Of a DNA stretch of 64,000 bases, positions 8,400 through 19,176 are shown in pieces. The stretch is from contig NC_019738.1 of assembly GCF_000317515.1 (NCBI RefSeq), positions 5,110,001 through 5,174,000 of the forward strand. The letters run 5' to 3'. Both the position numbers and the translations under genes were made by a program. Source of the DNA: Allocoleopsis franciscana PCC 7113 (GTDB lineage: Bacteria; Cyanobacteriota; Cyanobacteriia; Cyanobacteriales; Coleofasciculaceae). Numbering within the stretch: position 1 is the first letter of the stretch; each line of letters begins with the position of its first letter. The notes under the pieces were generated by a model. It did not search any database. It saw nothing but the letters and a program-made list of their open reading frames with translations, and was not told the origin of the DNA.

Positions 8400-9143
8400 G
8401 TGCTCGCGGATAAAATACTAAGTACTGATGAACTGAGTCATCAGAGTACAGAAGAACTTAAACAAAAAATTTTGCAGCTTACAGCAAGCCGAGACGCAGA
8501 ACCAATAAAGCAAAAAGTGCTGTTTTATAAGAATGAATTAGCACCAATTGTTGAAGAGTTAAATCGGCGAAATCCTTATCCCAGAGCCGAAGATCAAGTA
8601 CCGCTAGTACAGGGAGTATGGTCATCTGTTTGGTCTACCATACCTTATCAAGACATTGTGCCAGGACGGCTACGAGAGCAGTCTTACCAAATTTTTCATG
8701 ACAATGGTTACTATGCCAATATGGCTCGTTACGCTCCGGGTCACAAAATACCTTTTTTGCAGAAATTATCATCCATTCTCTTCGCTTATGATTTAATGGT
8801 GCTGCAAAGGTATGAAGTCAGAGAAAGTCAGTGGCAAATTCAGAATATTGAGATAGAACAAAGCTTTCGATTCGGAGCCATGCCCCTGAGTATTGAAAAA
8901 GCAGAGGAATGGTTTACGAAAGTCGTCGCATCTAGAAAAAATAAATCATCCCAAACCATAGATTCTCCCCAAGTACCTTCACTGGAAAATCTTGATAAAA
9001 GTACAGCTAAAACATTAAAAACTGCCTTTTTGATGGTTCCCCAGTTTGAGCATCTCTATATTGACCATGACTTTCGTGTGGTTAAAACTCAAAGAGAAGC
9101 TAAACAGCGACCTTCTTATACCATTGCAGTTCGCCTTGAATAA
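8400..9143 (+). CDS. Possible PAP/fibrillin-like protein
   Basis: A 247-residue protein with a helical N-terminus (STDELSHQSTEELKQKILQL), then a beta-rich region beginning LVQGVWSSVWSTIPYQDIVPGR and ending FEHLYIDHDFRVVKTQREA...YTIAVRL. A tryptophan-containing opening strand and a closing 'YID-DFRV' strand pair are what plastid-lipid-associated (fibrillin) proteins show, so a lipid- or isoprenoid-binding role near thylakoids is possible. I prefer the GTG at 8400, which has GGAG eight bases upstream; a TTG at 8349 would add a short hydrophobic leader. A strong hairpin follows the stop. The family call is tentative. Confidence 0.5.
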   Translation: MLADKILSTDELSHQSTEELKQKILQLTASRDAEPIKQKVLFYKNELAPIVEELNRRNPYPRAEDQVPLVQGVWSSVWSTIPYQDIVPGRLREQSYQIFHDNGYYANMARYAPGHKIPFLQKLSSILFAYDLMVLQRYEVRESQWQIQNIEIEQSFRFGAMPLSIEKAEEWFTKVVASRKNKSSQTIDSPQVPSLENLDKSTAKTLKTAFLMVPQFEHLYIDHDFRVVKTQREAKQRPSYTIAVRLE

Positions 9144-9149
9144 AGAAAA

Positions 9150-9177
9150 CCCCACCTGCGCTTTGGCGCGGGTGGGG
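9150..9177 (+). terminator. GC-rich hairpin after the fibrillin-like gene
   Basis: CCCCACC-T-GCGC (9150-9161) pairs with GCGC-G-GGTGGGG (9166-9177) around TTTG, starting seven bases after the stop codon. A T-run is missing, so this may be a dispersed palindrome doing the work of a terminator. Confidence 0.65.
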
Positions 9178-9332
9178 AAGGCTGCAAGTTGTCTGTAGTG
9201 CTGTCTTTTTATATCTCTAGAGGCAATGTCACTTATGCAGTTGCTTGCACGAGGAGGCTCGAAGCCTTCACTGAACCTGATCACGTCCTAAAGGTTAAAA
9301 TCCTGTGGTGGAGTGTTCGGAGAAAACTGCTG

Positions 9333-10169
9333 ATGGCTGATTTAACGCGCCGACAATTTATCATTGCCTCTACGCTGGCGGCAGGGTTTGCACTGGCAGC
9401 ACACCCGATTCTTGCCGAAGTGATCACCACTGATACCAAAGGCTTAGTGGCGGGTGAAGTGAAGATTCCTGTCAAGGATGGGGAGATTCCGGCTTATCGA
9501 GCGATGCCTGCCAAAGGCAACAAGTTTCCGATAGTGCTGGTGATTCAAGAAATCTTTGGCGTGCACGAACATATCCAAGATGTCTGTCGCCGCTTTGCCA
9601 AACTGGGGTATTTGGCGATCGCACCGGAAATGTTTGTCCGTCAAGGCGATGTATCCAAACTCACGGATGTTCAAGAAATTATCTCCAAAGTCGTCTCTAA
9701 AGTTCCTGATGCTCAAGTGATGTCCGATTTGGATGCAACCGTCGCTTGGGCGCAAAAGTCGAGTAAAGGAAACATTAATAAACTCGGAATTACAGGTTTT
9801 TGCTGGGGCGGGCGAGTGACTTGGCTCTATAGTGTTCATAACCCAAAAGTAAAAGCAGGAGTCGCCTGGTACGGACGCTTAGTGGGTGAGTCTAATTCCC
9901 TAACTCCTCAGTACCCTGTTGATATTGCAGCTAAGTTGAAAGTGCCTGTATTAGGACTCTACGGTGGCAGTGATAATGGAATTCCGGTTGCAACTGTGGA
10001 GCAAATGCGCGAGGCGCTCAAAGCAGGAAACAGTGGTTCGGAAATTATCGTTTATCCCGATACACCCCATGCCTTCTTTGCTGACTATCGTCCTTCCTAT
10101 CGCCAAGAACAAGCACAAGATGGTTGGAAACGCCTCAAGGCTTGGTTCAAAGAGCATGGTGTTGCGTAG
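9333..10169 (+). CDS. Dienelactone hydrolase family protein with Tat signal
   Basis: A 278-residue alpha/beta hydrolase. The N-terminus [24 protein letters not shown] is a twin-arginine signal, so the protein is exported folded. The catalytic triad of dienelactone hydrolases is intact: Cys157 in GFCWGG, Asp214 in GGSDNGI and His246 in DTPHAFF. A conserved EIFGVHEHI segment forms the oxyanion side. Family members hydrolyse cyclic enol-lactones and related esters; the natural substrate here is unknown. The ATG at 9333 is preceded by GGAG; an upstream in-frame extension to 9189 has no family resemblance. Confidence 0.88.
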   Translation: MADLTRRQFIIASTLAAGFALAAHPILAEVITTDTKGLVAGEVKIPVKDGEIPAYRAMPAKGNKFPIVLVIQEIFGVHEHIQDVCRRFAKLGYLAIAPEMFVRQGDVSKLTDVQEIISKVVSKVPDAQVMSDLDATVAWAQKSSKGNINKLGITGFCWGGRVTWLYSVHNPKVKAGVAWYGRLVGESNSLTPQYPVDIAAKLKVPVLGLYGGSDNGIPVATVEQMREALKAGNSGSEIIVYPDTPHAFFADYRPSYRQEQAQDGWKRLKAWFKEHGVA

Positions 10170-10170
10170 C

Positions 10171-10202
10171 GGGGGAGCTGGGGAGCGGGGGAGCGGGGGA
10201 GC
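10171..10202. repeat. Four-unit 8-bp tandem repeat
   Basis: Four octamers, GGGGGAGC-type (10171-10178, 10187-10194, 10195-10202) and one TGGGGAGC (10179-10186), begin one base after the hydrolase stop codon. Similar GGGGAGC strings are common between cyanobacterial genes. Confidence 0.85.
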
Positions 10203-10344
10203 ATTTAGATATAAAGTTTCCTCCTCTTTCTTTAAATTTGTACATTTGGGATACTCCCCCGGAAGCAGCAACCCATCTGCCTGTTACCTTCTAAGAACTG
10301 CTAAACTATCGCCATCTTCATAGAACTAAAATGGTGTGACCCAG

Positions 10345-10728
10345 ATGAGTCAACTGCAATGCCCTAAATGTCAAGGAAGCCTGGAATCCGTAGTGTATTC
10401 CGATATAGAAGTAGACCGCTGCACGAACTGTCAAGGGATTTGGTTTGATTCCCAAGAGGCTCAGGAACTTAAGAAAATGAAAGGCGCTGAAATTATAGAT
10501 GTTGGCGACCCTTCAACAGGTAAAAAATTTGATGCAATTGGGACTATTAATTGCCCAAAATGTAAGACTCAAATGACGAAAATGGTTGACCTCAATCAGT
10601 CTCATATCCGGTACGAAAAGTGTCCTGTTTGCTATGGTGTTTGGTTTGATGCGGGCGAGTTTAAGGATTATAAGGAAGAGAACCTTTCAGATATTTTCAA
10701 GAGCATTTTTAGCAAAGAAAGACGCTAA
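10345..10728 (+). CDS. Double zinc-ribbon protein (TFIIB-type zinc finger)
   Basis: A 127-residue cytoplasmic protein with two copies of the same zinc-ribbon: CPKCQGSL...DRCTNCQGIWFD (about 5-40) and CPKCKTQM...EKCPVCYGVWFD (about 72-106). Each has two CxxC pairs and the terminal GxWFDxxE motif typical of the zf-TFIIB family. The role is unknown; nucleic-acid or protein binding is likely. The ATG at 10345 gives the best start; a GTG three codons earlier is possible. A minus-strand terminator separates it from the convergent kinase gene. Confidence 0.85.
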   Translation: MSQLQCPKCQGSLESVVYSDIEVDRCTNCQGIWFDSQEAQELKKMKGAEIIDVGDPSTGKKFDAIGTINCPKCKTQMTKMVDLNQSHIRYEKCPVCYGVWFDAGEFKDYKEENLSDIFKSIFSKERR

Positions 10729-10743
10729 TTTCAAGCCCTAAAA

Positions 10744-10777
10744 AAGGAGAAAAAATAGAAGAATAACGTTTCTCCTT
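10744..10777 (-). terminator. Rho-independent terminator for the hybrid kinase gene
   Basis: Arms AAGGAGAAA (10744-10752) and TTTCTCCTT (10769-10777). Read on the minus strand the hairpin is followed by a T-run, so it terminates transcription of the kinase; it may also stop the zinc-ribbon transcript arriving from the left. Confidence 0.7.
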
Positions 10778-10817
10778 GAGCGCTTTACTTTCTCTTGCCA
10801 ATACAAGCACAGGCAGC

Positions 10818-13800
10818 TTATCCAATAGAATTCAAATGCCGAATTTTTTCCAACAAAGCTGCCTTCACTTTTTCATATTCTGTTTCTATTTGTGATACTA
10901 GGGCTGTGGCTTCTACCAATTTTCCCATAGGCTTAAGCGCTTCCAGAACCCCACAAATTTGAGCTAGGTAGATCGCACCTAAAGTAGCACTGGTTGACTT
11001 GAGAGTATGAGCGGCTCTCTGTAACACGAGCGCCTCATTTTGATCAGCCTCTACACGGTGAAGGTGAGCTAGTGCTGTTTGCATCGCTTGCAACAGCTTG
11101 GGTGTTTCTTCTATATAGCTATCAATCACGCTTTCTAAAATGCCATCATGGTTGACCATTTCCCGTAATTCTTGAAAAGCGGCGACATCTATTAGTGCCT
11201 CAGAGGAATGGGCAGTTGCAGGTTGAATTAAGTTTGCTCGCGTCGCGTTCTCTGTAGGGATAGATTTCCGGTTAGAAGGTTGAATTTTGCCTTCAGAATG
11301 TTCAACATTCAACGGACTAACCTTCAACTCTTCTTGGCACTTGCTTAAGGCACGAACAAGTTCCTTCATGCGGATCGGTTTACTGATGTAATCATCCATA
11401 CCAGCCTCCAAACACATCTCGCGATCGCCCTGCATGGCATTGGCTGTCATAGCAATAATCCGAGGACGCTTGTTGGATTTTGAATTTGGCTGTCCTGGGA
11501 CTTTCTCCGGTGGGCGGTTTGTGGATGTTGGAGAGTTAGATTGTTGATGAGTTTCTGTTAGGGAAACCCCAGGAAATGCGGTGATTAAATTCTCGCCCGC
11601 CGCCTCTAATTCCCAAGCAAAAGAGGACTCTTGAGAAATACGATGTGCAGCCGTTAATCCATCCATCTCCGGCATCTGGACATCCATTAACACCACATCA
11701 TAAGATTGACGATGCACAGCTTCCAGCACTTCTAAACCATTGCCGACCACATCGGCGCGATACCCCAGTCGTTGCAACAAGTGTAAGGCAACCTGCTGAT
11801 TTACCACATTGTCCTCTGCCAACAGAATCTTGAGAGGCAATTTGTGAGCTAAGTTAGAGTCAATCTCTGGATACAGGGAACACAGAGGACGCACTTTAAT
11901 CGGCTGTCCGAGCAGAACTTGATTCAAACTCTCGTAAAGCTGGGATTGTTTAATCGGCTTATTGAGAAATGCCGCAAAGTGACTCATTTGGCTGGGATCG
12001 CTGCTTTCGGGCTTGCCGATTGAGGTCAGCATTACCAGAGGTAACTCCTGGTAACCGGGCTTCTTGCGAATTTCGGTCGCTAGAGTCAATCCATCCATCC
12101 CCGGCATTTGCATATCCAGAATCGCCAAGTCGAACAACTCTCCCTGAGACAGCCAGTCCAAAGCTTCCCTGCCAGAGTGAGCCGCACGGGTCAACATGCC
12201 CCAAGATTTTCCTTGTAAGGTCAAAATTTTGCGATTCGTGGCATTGTCATCGACAATTAGCAGCCGCTTTCCTTCAAGCTGAGGTTGAGCCACATCCAGA
12301 TCCGTGGGAGTACTGCTATACACGGCATGAGCGATTACAGTGAAGTAAAAAATCGAGCCTTTACCCACTTCGCTTTCCACCCAGATCCGACCCCCCATCA
12401 TTTCGCATAACCGTTTAGAGATTACCAAACCTAGACCTGTGCCCCCATAGTGGCGACTGGTAGAGGAATCGACCTGGCTAAAGGGTTGAAACAGGCGATC
12501 TAAGCGTTCAGTAGGAATACCGATACCGGTATCCTTGACCGCGAATTGAATTTCGTAGTACGGGTATGGGACAGGATGAACGCTAACAGAGCTTAGCGTA
12601 TCCTGGCGCGTCCCAGGATCACAGGGTTTATCGAGCTGAGGCTGCGTGTTTGGGGATGGAGAGATTGAAAATCCTGGGTTGTTGCCAACCGACTCCCTAC
12701 CCACTTCATGCTTTACAGGTACCCCCTTGGCAGTTACTGAAACGGTGACTTCTCCACTTCGAGTGAACTTAACCGCATTACTGAGCAGATTGACCAAAAT
12801 TTGACGCAGTCGAGTCACATCTCCGGCAATAGTGACGGGAGTTTGGGAGTCAATCAGATAAGCCAACTCCAGCTCTTTTTCTGCGGCTTTAGGGGCTAAA
12901 AGGTCGAGGGATTCCTCAATACACATCCGTAGTTTGAAGGGTTGTTCCTCCAGTTCCAGCTTGCCTGACTCAATTTTGGAGAAGTCGAGAATGTCGTTAA
13001 TAATCGTGAGCAGTGCCTCACCACTATTGCGAATAGTTTCTACAAACTGATGCTGTTGGGGTGTGACTTCTGTGTCTAGCAGCAATCCAGTCATGCCAAT
13101 TACGGCATTCATCGGAGTACGGATTTCGTGGCTCATCGTCGCCAAAAATTCACTTTTGGCGCGGTTAGCAGCCTCGGCGGCTTGTTTTGATGTTTCCAAG
13201 GCGATGTTTTGCTCTGCCAGTTGCTCTCGTTGACGCTTTTCTTGCTCTAGGAGTCGAGCTTGAGCCAAGGCAATGCCGACTTGATCGGCAACGGCTTCTA
13301 ACAGTTCAATTTCATCGCTTGTCCAGTCGCGCAAAGAGTCACACTGATGTAAGCAAATGACTCCGTTCGGTTCTCCCTGATATGAGGTGCGAATCGCCAG
13401 CATGGATTTCAGGCCGATTTGCTGGCATAGCGGGATGGCAGCTTGCAGCAAGGGGTCGGTGTAGATGTTAGGGGAAGCGATCGCCGAATCTTGAACGAGC
13501 AGTCTTTGCATGTGAGGATTGCCCCTGACAGGGACGGTCAAATCCAGAATTGACTCATATCCCGGTTCTAAATATTCGGTCACGAAAGGAACTTGGGGCG
13601 TTGGCTTGGCAATGTAAGTATGAATCACACAGCGGTTGACGCGAAAGGCTTGACCAATTTGCGCCACTGTGGTATTAAAAATCCGATGGGTATCTAAGCT
13701 CTGGCGAATTTCTTGGGTAATTTGCTTGAGCAACAAGGCTCGATGCACTTGTCTTTGAAGGGCGGCTTTATGCTCACGCAGTCCCTCTTCTACCCGCTTG

Positions 13801-16667
13801 CGTTCAGCCAGTTCGGCTTGCACCTGTTGATACAGTTCCGATTGCTGAACCGCGATCGCGACTTGAGTTGCCAGTTGCTGCAACAGCTCAACTTCCAGAG
13901 ATTGCCATTTCCGAATGCCATGACAGTGATGAGCAATCAACAATCCCCACAGCCTGTCTCCTTGTAAAATCGGTACCGTCAGAGAAGCTGAAACCTGAAG
14001 CTGAGCTAAGAAATCAACGTAACACGGTGTTAAACCCGCATTGTAAACATCCTCGACAATCCCAATACGGCCTTGCTGGTAGAGATGGGTATAATCTTTG
14101 CTAAAGCAGGGGTCATAAATCGTGCTACCCAAAACCGCTTTCCACCCCTGTCCCACAGACTCCACAGCCACCACACCACTCCAGTCCGGATTAAATCGAT
14201 AAACGATAACCCGATCCGTTTGAAGGAACTGCCGGACTTGTGTCGCGGTGGTATGGAGAATTTCCTCTAATTCCAGAGACTGACGAATCCGCCGTGCAAT
14301 CTCACTGACTAACCGTTCTCGTTCCGCCTGCTGTTGTAGAGCAATTTCCGCTCGCTTGCGTTCGGTAATGTCGGTACTCGTCCCAATCAGACGATAGATG
14401 CGCGAGTGAGTATCCAGCAGTGGGGTGAGGCTGGTGATCCACCACGTCTCTATACCGTTGAAGGGCAGACATTCTTCATAAGAAATCGTCGTTCCCTCCT
14501 CAACACAAGATTGATAGCGATCGCGCACAGCCATAGCAGATTCTAATGGCAACACCTGTTCAGGGGTCTTGCCGCAAAGTTGCTCTGAGGGAATGCCTGT
14601 CAGATATTCGTGAGCTGGGTTCAAGCCGACATAACGAAATTCCCCATTCTCCAAAACATCGACCACAAAAATGGACTTTTCCACCCCATCGTAGATACTA
14701 CGTAAAAACTGTTCGTTCTCGCGCAGTCCCTCCTCTGTTCGCTTGCGATCGGTAATGTCGCGCACGATACAAACGGCTTCATCCGTACCGCTTTTTACAA
14801 TCCGCACCTCATAATTCCTGACCCGATCCGGTTTGTCTAATTCCAGCTCATAGGTCTGTAATTCCCCTGTTGCCACAGCCACTTGCAGCAGTTTGAGATG
14901 ACGCTGTTTGACCGCTTCCGGTATCGCCACATCCCAAAAGTGACATTGGCTCGGCGTTTCGGAGGGAACGAGCAAATTGCCATCTTTTAACTTGAAATCC
15001 AAATAAGTCCCATCCACCCGTTGGCGGAACATCAGATCCGGAATCGCATTCAACAGCGCCCGGAGACGCTCTTCGCCTTGGCGCAGGGCTTCCTGAGCCG
15101 TAATTAGTTCGCTAACATCCGTATGGGTACCTACCATGCGGACAACCCGCCCCTGGTCATCTTTCAGGTGAGTGGCTTGCGACAGAATGTACAGTAAAGA
15201 GCCGTCTTTATGGCGGAAGCGTTGTGTCACAATGAAGCGAGATGCGTGACCACCCTGGAAATCCTTCATCAATTTCAAGCTGCTGATGGGATCTACGTCA
15301 ACGATGACTTGTTCCCAGGCAAGCAAGTCACTGGGCTGCTCATAGTCGAGGTCGCCCAGCATCTCCTTCCAGCGTGGGGAGTAGTAAATTTCTCCGGTTT
15401 GAAGATTCCAGTCCCAAAGACCATCATTGGCAGCGTAAGTGACTAATTCCAGGCGTTCTTGCGTTTTTTTGAGTTCGTCTAAGCTGCCATGACAGCAGGT
15501 TTCCTGATTGGGCGGTGCCTCTGGAGCAGAAGCTTCAGGTGTGGGGGATGAAAGAGGAAGTTCACTGTTGCTTGGGTTCGGATTCCCCTCGAATGGCTTA
15601 GGAGAATGTGTTTGATTGTTGCTACTTTCTGCTTGATTCTGTTCAACCGATGGAGGGTAAAACCTCGGAGCCGATAATCGCTCATGAGCGCGTTGAAGTT
15701 CCTCGGCTTGCTGCTCAACGGTTTGGTGTAAGGTGTCAATCACGCCCAGCATTTGCATTGGATCAAGCGATCGCAATAGCTCTTTTTGGGTAAAAACTCC
15801 CCGCCAGTCTTCTCGTTCTCCATACACCAGTCCGTGTTGGAGCTGCCACTGCTGCATTTGTTGATGAGCCGTCCACAGGGAATCCTCTGGACTCAAGCCC
15901 AACAAAGGCGTCTTCATCACCAGATGCGCCTGAGTTTGGGATAAGTCCAGTCCCATGAGAGATAACTGAACAAGCTGGACAATATCACGTTCTGTAACGA
16001 TCCCAACTGGCAAAGAGCTCACATTTAACCCTTGTTCTGTCAGCACCACATAACTTTCTCGCTCTTGGCTCATCAGGTGAGCGAGGCTGAGAACCGAGGT
16101 ACTCAAGGGTGCCTGAATCACAGTAGAAGTCATGGCAGCTGAGACACGTTGCCATTTCAGGAGATTCAGATCTGGCAGTCCTCGACAAAGGCTGTCAACC
16201 GTAATCATCCCCATCAGTTGACCTTGAGGGTCTAAAACGGGTAGATGACTGATTTGATGTTGATGGAACAGCGAGATCACCGTGAACAAATTGCACGAAT
16301 CGGAAAGCGTTAGGGTGACAACCGACGGAGTCATCACGTCAGCAATCTTGATTTCTCTTAAGTTCACCTGTGAAGCGGTGAGGCGAACCAAGTCCTGTGC
16401 TGTAAGTATCCCCACTAGGCGATTGGCTTTACCGATGGGCTTGCTGCCCAAGGGAGCCACTGAGGTTAAGGTGCGATCGCCTTCTATGACTAAGACACTG
16501 GTAGCGGGTGCGATAGTCGCAATACCGGGCAAAGAATGGGTTCTTCGCCCCTGACCCATTAAAGCAATGATGTTGATTAAGGGTGTCTCAGGAGGCGTGG
16601 TCAGGGGATGAGGGTCTATTAGATGCTCTAGGGTAGGCAAGGTGGTTTGAGCAGTCTCAGTCTGCAT
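10818..16667 (-). CDS. Giant hybrid sensor histidine kinase (CBS-PAS-GAF-HK-REC-REC-HPt)
   Basis: A 1949-residue multi-step phosphorelay kinase without membrane helices. In order: four CBS motifs (about 1-310), a coiled linker and low-complexity stretch (about 315-395), three PAS domains (about 405-775), two GAF domains (about 793-945 and 981-1130), HisKA with phosphoacceptor His1180 in [17 protein letters not shown], HATPase_c ([24 protein letters not shown]), two receivers (Asp1518 in [10 protein letters not shown] and Asp1662 in [10 protein letters not shown]) and an HPt with His1887 in [17 protein letters not shown]1 carries Cys882 at the bilin-attachment position (LTPCYVDFL). Two proline/serine-rich insertions interrupt the ATPase domain before DTGIGIP and receiver 2 before IIAMTANAM. 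All phosphotransfer residues are intact. No cognate regulator lies beside it. Confidence 0.95.
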   Translation of the reverse strand: MQTETAQTTLPTLEHLIDPHPLTTPPETPLINIIALMGQGRRTHSLPGIATIAPATSVLVIEGDRTLTSVAPLGSKPIGKANRLVGILTAQDLVRLTASQVNLREIKIADVMTPSVVTLTLSDSCNLFTVISLFHQHQISHLPVLDPQGQLMGMITVDSLCRGLPDLNLLKWQRVSAAMTSTVIQAPLSTSVLSLAHLMSQERESYVVLTEQGLNVSSLPVGIVTERDIVQLVQLSLMGLDLSQTQAHLVMKTPLLGLSPEDSLWTAHQQMQQWQLQHGLVYGEREDWRGVFTQKELLRSLDPMQMLGVIDTLHQTVEQQAEELQRAHERLSAPRFYPPSVEQNQAESSNNQTHSPKPFEGNPNPSNSELPLSSPTPEASAPEAPPNQETCCHGSLDELKKTQERLELVTYAANDGLWDWNLQTGEIYYSPRWKEMLGDLDYEQPSDLLAWEQVIVDVDPISSLKLMKDFQGGHASRFIVTQRFRHKDGSLLYILSQATHLKDDQGRVVRMVGTHTDVSELITAQEALRQGEERLRALLNAIPDLMFRQRVDGTYLDFKLKDGNLLVPSETPSQCHFWDVAIPEAVKQRHLKLLQVAVATGELQTYELELDKPDRVRNYEVRIVKSGTDEAVCIVRDITDRKRTEEGLRENEQFLRSIYDGVEKSIFVVDVLENGEFRYVGLNPAHEYLTGIPSEQLCGKTPEQVLPLESAMAVRDRYQSCVEEGTTISYEECLPFNGIETWWITSLTPLLDTHSRIYRLIGTSTDITERKRAEIALQQQAERERLVSEIARRIRQSLELEEILHTTATQVRQFLQTDRVIVYRFNPDWSGVVAVESVGQGWKAVLGSTIYDPCFSKDYTHLYQQGRIGIVEDVYNAGLTPCYVDFLAQLQVSASLTVPILQGDRLWGLLIAHHCHGIRKWQSLEVELLQQLATQVAIAVQQSELYQQVQAELAERKRVEEGLREHKAALQRQVHRALLLKQITQEIRQSLDTHRIFNTTVAQIGQAFRVNRCVIHTYIAKPTPQVPFVTEYLEPGYESILDLTVPVRGNPHMQRLLVQDSAIASPNIYTDPLLQAAIPLCQQIGLKSMLAIRTSYQGEPNGVICLHQCDSLRDWTSDEIELLEAVADQVGIALAQARLLEQEKRQREQLAEQNIALETSKQAAEAANRAKSEFLATMSHEIRTPMNAVIGMTGLLLDTEVTPQQHQFVETIRNSGEALLTIINDILDFSKIESGKLELEEQPFKLRMCIEESLDLLAPKAAEKELELAYLIDSQTPVTIAGDVTRLRQILVNLLSNAVKFTRSGEVTVSVTAKGVPVKHEVGRESVGNNPGFSISPSPNTQPQLDKPCDPGTRQDTLSSVSVHPVPYPYYEIQFAVKDTGIGIPTERLDRLFQPFSQVDSSTSRHYGGTGLGLVISKRLCEMMGGRIWVESEVGKGSIFYFTVIAHAVYSSTPTDLDVAQPQLEGKRLLIVDDNATNRKILTLQGKSWGMLTRAAHSGREALDWLSQGELFDLAILDMQMPGMDGLTLATEIRKKPGYQELPLVMLTSIGKPESSDPSQMSHFAAFLNKPIKQSQLYESLNQVLLGQPIKVRPLCSLYPEIDSNLAHKLPLKILLAEDNVVNQQVALHLLQRLGYRADVVGNGLEVLEAVHRQSYDVVLMDVQMPEMDGLTAAHRISQESSFAWELEAAGENLITAFPGVSLTETHQQSNSPTSTNRPPEKVPGQPNSKSNKRPRIIAMTANAMQGDREMCLEAGMDDYISKPIRMKELVRALSKCQEELKVSPLNVEHSEGKIQPSNRKSIPTENATRANLIQPATAHSSEALIDVAAFQELREMVNHDGILESVIDSYIEETPKLLQAMQTALAHLHRVEADQNEALVLQRAAHTLKSTSATLGAIYLAQICGVLEALKPMGKLVEATALVSQIETEYEKVKAALLEKIRHLNSIG

Positions 16668-17067
16668 AGAGAGGTTTAATTGTGTGAGATGTGATAGACG
16701 CAGACCTTTCTTTGGTTATAATTCAAAATTTTTTCCTTCCCCCAAAATTACTTTAAAAAACATCACAAAAATTATGATTTCTTAATAAATTTGGGGGAAA
16801 TTAGTCAATCTATCTAAATTATGGACGTAGATAGGCTCAGCGTGCTAATTGGCTGCATAGCGCTTGTTAATGGCTTGTTAATTGATCGTAAAGGGCGATC
16901 GCGCACGGAAACACTAGGAAGCCACTTCCTGGTTCAAACATCACAATCGCGTAAAGATAGAGCCACGAACAAACCAGAAGTTACAATTGATACATTAGAA
17001 ATTTTCGACCCAAAACTGGGCATACTCACTTGACCCAGTCGTGTGCATTCCCATCCTTGGTAAACCG
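16668..17067. other. Divergent intergenic region, kinase / glycosyltransferase
   Basis: AT-rich near the kinase start. It contains one marked inverted repeat (16737-16799, listed separately) and a HIP1 site near 16898. A 70-codon frame at 16821-17033 has no recognisable features and is not called. Confidence 0.5.
16737..16799. repeat. Inverted repeat upstream of the hybrid kinase
   Basis: TTCCCCCAAAATT (16737-16749) and AAATTTGGGGGAA (16787-16799) match at 11 of 13 positions in inverted orientation, with a 37-base AT-rich spacer. It lies 70-130 bases upstream of the kinase start, where a regulator site or an RNA hairpin in the kinase leader could be. No T-run follows on either strand. Confidence 0.6.
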
Positions 17068-18078
17068 ATGGTCGTTGATTTGACTGTCGCCATCCCCACC
17101 TATAACGGGGCTAGGCGTCTACCAGAAGTTTTAGATCGATTGCAACTCGCTTACCAAGACGCGGCGTGCGTCACGCCTGATTCTGGGCAAACGCCCCAAA
17201 CGAATCACAGCCAAACATTCAGTTGGGAAGTCTTGGTTGTGGACAATAATAGTACCGACGACACCGCCCAAGTCGTTCAATCCTATCAAGCCAATTGGCC
17301 TCAATCCTGTCCTTTAAGATATTGCTTTGAGCCGCAACAAGGAGCCGCCTTTGCACGACGCCGCGCCTTTCAAGAAGCAAACGGTGTGCTGGTGGGTTTC
17401 CTGGATGATGACAATATCCCGGCACCGGACTGGGTAGCGGCGGCTTACGCCTTCGCTCAAGAACATCCGGCGGCAGGTGCTTATGGCAGCCGAATTCATG
17501 GGGATTTTGAGGTTACACCCCCAGAAAATTTTCATCGATTGGCTCCTTTTTTAGCGATTACCGAACGGGGTTCACAGGCACAACGATATGAACCGCAAAA
17601 CAAGGTTCTGCCCCCATCAGCAGGGTTGGTGGTACGTAAGCAAGCTTGGTTGGAGAGTGTTCCTCTACAACTGGTTTTGACGGGACGAACTCCAAGCAGT
17701 ATGTTGACCGGCGAGGATTTGGAGATGCTGGCTCATATTCAAGCGAAGGGGTGGGAAATCTGGTACAATCCCGCGATGCAAATTGACCACAAAATTCCCC
17801 ACTGGCGTCTGAAGCGAGAGTATTTAATTCCGTTTTTCCGGGGAATTGGGTTGAGTCGTTATGTGACGCGGATGCTGAGTGTGAAACCTGGGCAGCGACC
17901 TTTCGCCACTTTAGCTTATCTGGCAAACGATCTGCGAAAGATGGCTTTTCATTTGCTGAAATATGGCTTCCGGGTGCGCTCTGATTTGATTGCAGCTTGC
18001 GAAATGCAGTTGTTTGTGAGTAGTTTTATCAGTCCTTTTTACCTTTGGAGTCAGGGGTATTTGAATCAGAAAGATTAA
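17068..18078 (+). CDS. GT2 family glycosyltransferase, HpsE-like (first paralogue)
   Basis: A 336-residue GT-A fold transferase. The opening VDLTVAIPTYNGARRLPEVLDRL, the nucleotide-binding VLVVDNNSTDDTAQVV and the metal-binding DDD of GFLDDDNIPAPDWV are visible, followed by GEDLEMLAHIQAKGWEIWYNPAM. It resembles the HpsE-type enzymes that build hormogonium polysaccharide for gliding. The ATG at 17068 fits the paralogue's start; a GTG at 17041 would add nine residues. Between strand one and VVDNN it carries about 18 extra residues (YQDAACVTPDSGQTPQTNHS) not present in the neighbour, encoded by DNA with a 15-bp palindrome. Probably co-transcribed with the next gene. Confidence 0.85.
   Translation: MVVDLTVAIPTYNGARRLPEVLDRLQLAYQDAACVTPDSGQTPQTNHSQTFSWEVLVVDNNSTDDTAQVVQSYQANWPQSCPLRYCFEPQQGAAFARRRAFQEANGVLVGFLDDDNIPAPDWVAAAYAFAQEHPAAGAYGSRIHGDFEVTPPENFHRLAPFLAITERGSQAQRYEPQNKVLPPSAGLVVRKQAWLESVPLQLVLTGRTPSSMLTGEDLEMLAHIQAKGWEIWYNPAMQIDHKIPHWRLKREYLIPFFRGIGLSRYVTRMLSVKPGQRPFATLAYLANDLRKMAFHLLKYGFRVRSDLIAACEMQLFVSSFISPFYLWSQGYLNQKD
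17163..17177. repeat. 15-bp palindrome inside a glycosyltransferase gene
   Basis: GGCGTG-CGT-CACGCC, perfect 6-bp arms. It sits exactly in the stretch encoding residues absent from the adjacent paralogue, as expected for a small mobile palindrome inserted in frame. Confidence 0.6.
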
Positions 18079-18123
18079 CCCAGATTCCAGCATTCGGTGA
18101 CATCCTACCAGTGGTAACAAATT

Positions 18124-19176
18124 ATGTCAGTTGACTTTACGGTTGCAATACCAACGTATAACGGGGAAAACCGATTACCTAAGATTTTAGAGCGACTGCG
18201 ATCGCAAATGGGTGTCGCTCACCTCAAGTGGGAAATCATCGTCGTTGATAACAATAGTCAAGATGCTACAGCCAAGGTGGTTTCTGACTATCAAGGAATG
18301 TGGTTGGGTTCTGGGCGATTGAGATATTGTCTAGAACCGCGACAAGGAGCCGCTTTTGCTCGCATCCGCGCCGTACAAGAAGCCCGCAGTGAGTGGGTGG
18401 GTTTGCTGGATGATGATAACTTGCCCGCCTTGGATTGGGTGGCTGCGGCTTATGCCTTTGGTCAAACTTACCCTCAGGCGGGTGCCTACGCAAGTCAAAT
18501 TCACGGTGACTTTGAAGTGGAACCGCCCCCCAACTTTGAGCGAATTGCGCCATTTTTGGGGATTACGGAACGGGGGCAACAACCGCATCGGTATGAACCC
18601 AATCAGCTTAAATTACCGCCTGGGGCGGGGTTGGTGGTTCGTAAACTAGCTTGGTGCCAAGCCGTTCCTCCACAACCGATACTTAAGGGTCGATTGGGTC
18701 AGTCGTTGGTTGGGGGTGAAGATTTGGAACCACTACTACACCTGCACAAAGCGGGTTGGGAAATTTGGTATAACCCAGCCATGGAAACCTATCACCAAAT
18801 CCCTCGTTGGCGCTTGGAGAGAGGTTATTTAATTAGCCTGTCGCGGGGTGTAGGTTTGAACAGTTGTTGCCTGCGAATGATGAATACGCCGTTTTGGCAA
18901 CGGCTAAATGTTTTGAGTAGAATATTTTTTGGCAGTCTGCGTCGGTTAGTTGTACACCTGTTACGATATCGGACTACATTGCTGGAAGCGGCAAAGGCAC
19001 AATCGTCGTTCAATAATTTAGTGGAGGCTTGCGAACTGGCCTTCTATTGGGGTTATTTACTCAGCCCATTTTATTTTTTTCAAACTAGCTTAGCCCGAAA
19101 CATCAGCTCGTTATCCTTGGGACAAAATACTGGCGGTGTCAGAAACTCGGCTTTCTCTACTAAGGCTAATTTTTAA
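18124..19176 (+). CDS. GT2 family glycosyltransferase, HpsE-like (second paralogue)
   Basis: A 350-residue paralogue of the preceding gene, 45 bases downstream. Shared landmarks are DFTVAIPTYNGENRLPKILERL, EIIVVDNNSQDATAKVV, QGAAFARIRAVQEA, GLLDDDNLPALDWV, and GEDLEPLLHLHKAGWEIWYNPAME. Two weakly hydrophobic segments near the C-terminus suggest membrane association. The C-terminal 25 residues are serine/asparagine-rich and unlike the first copy. Tandem duplication followed by divergence is clear; the two may add successive sugars of one polysaccharide. Acceptor and donor are unknown. Confidence 0.85.
   Translation: MSVDFTVAIPTYNGENRLPKILERLRSQMGVAHLKWEIIVVDNNSQDATAKVVSDYQGMWLGSGRLRYCLEPRQGAAFARIRAVQEARSEWVGLLDDDNLPALDWVAAAYAFGQTYPQAGAYASQIHGDFEVEPPPNFERIAPFLGITERGQQPHRYEPNQLKLPPGAGLVVRKLAWCQAVPPQPILKGRLGQSLVGGEDLEPLLHLHKAGWEIWYNPAMETYHQIPRWRLERGYLISLSRGVGLNSCCLRMMNTPFWQRLNVLSRIFFGSLRRLVVHLLRYRTTLLEAAKAQSSFNNLVEACELAFYWGYLLSPFYFFQTSLARNISSLSLGQNTGGVRNSAFSTKANF

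Noticed and set aside
16821-17033. 70-codon frame between the kinase and the first glycosyltransferase
   Set aside because: No family resemblance and no clear initiation site.
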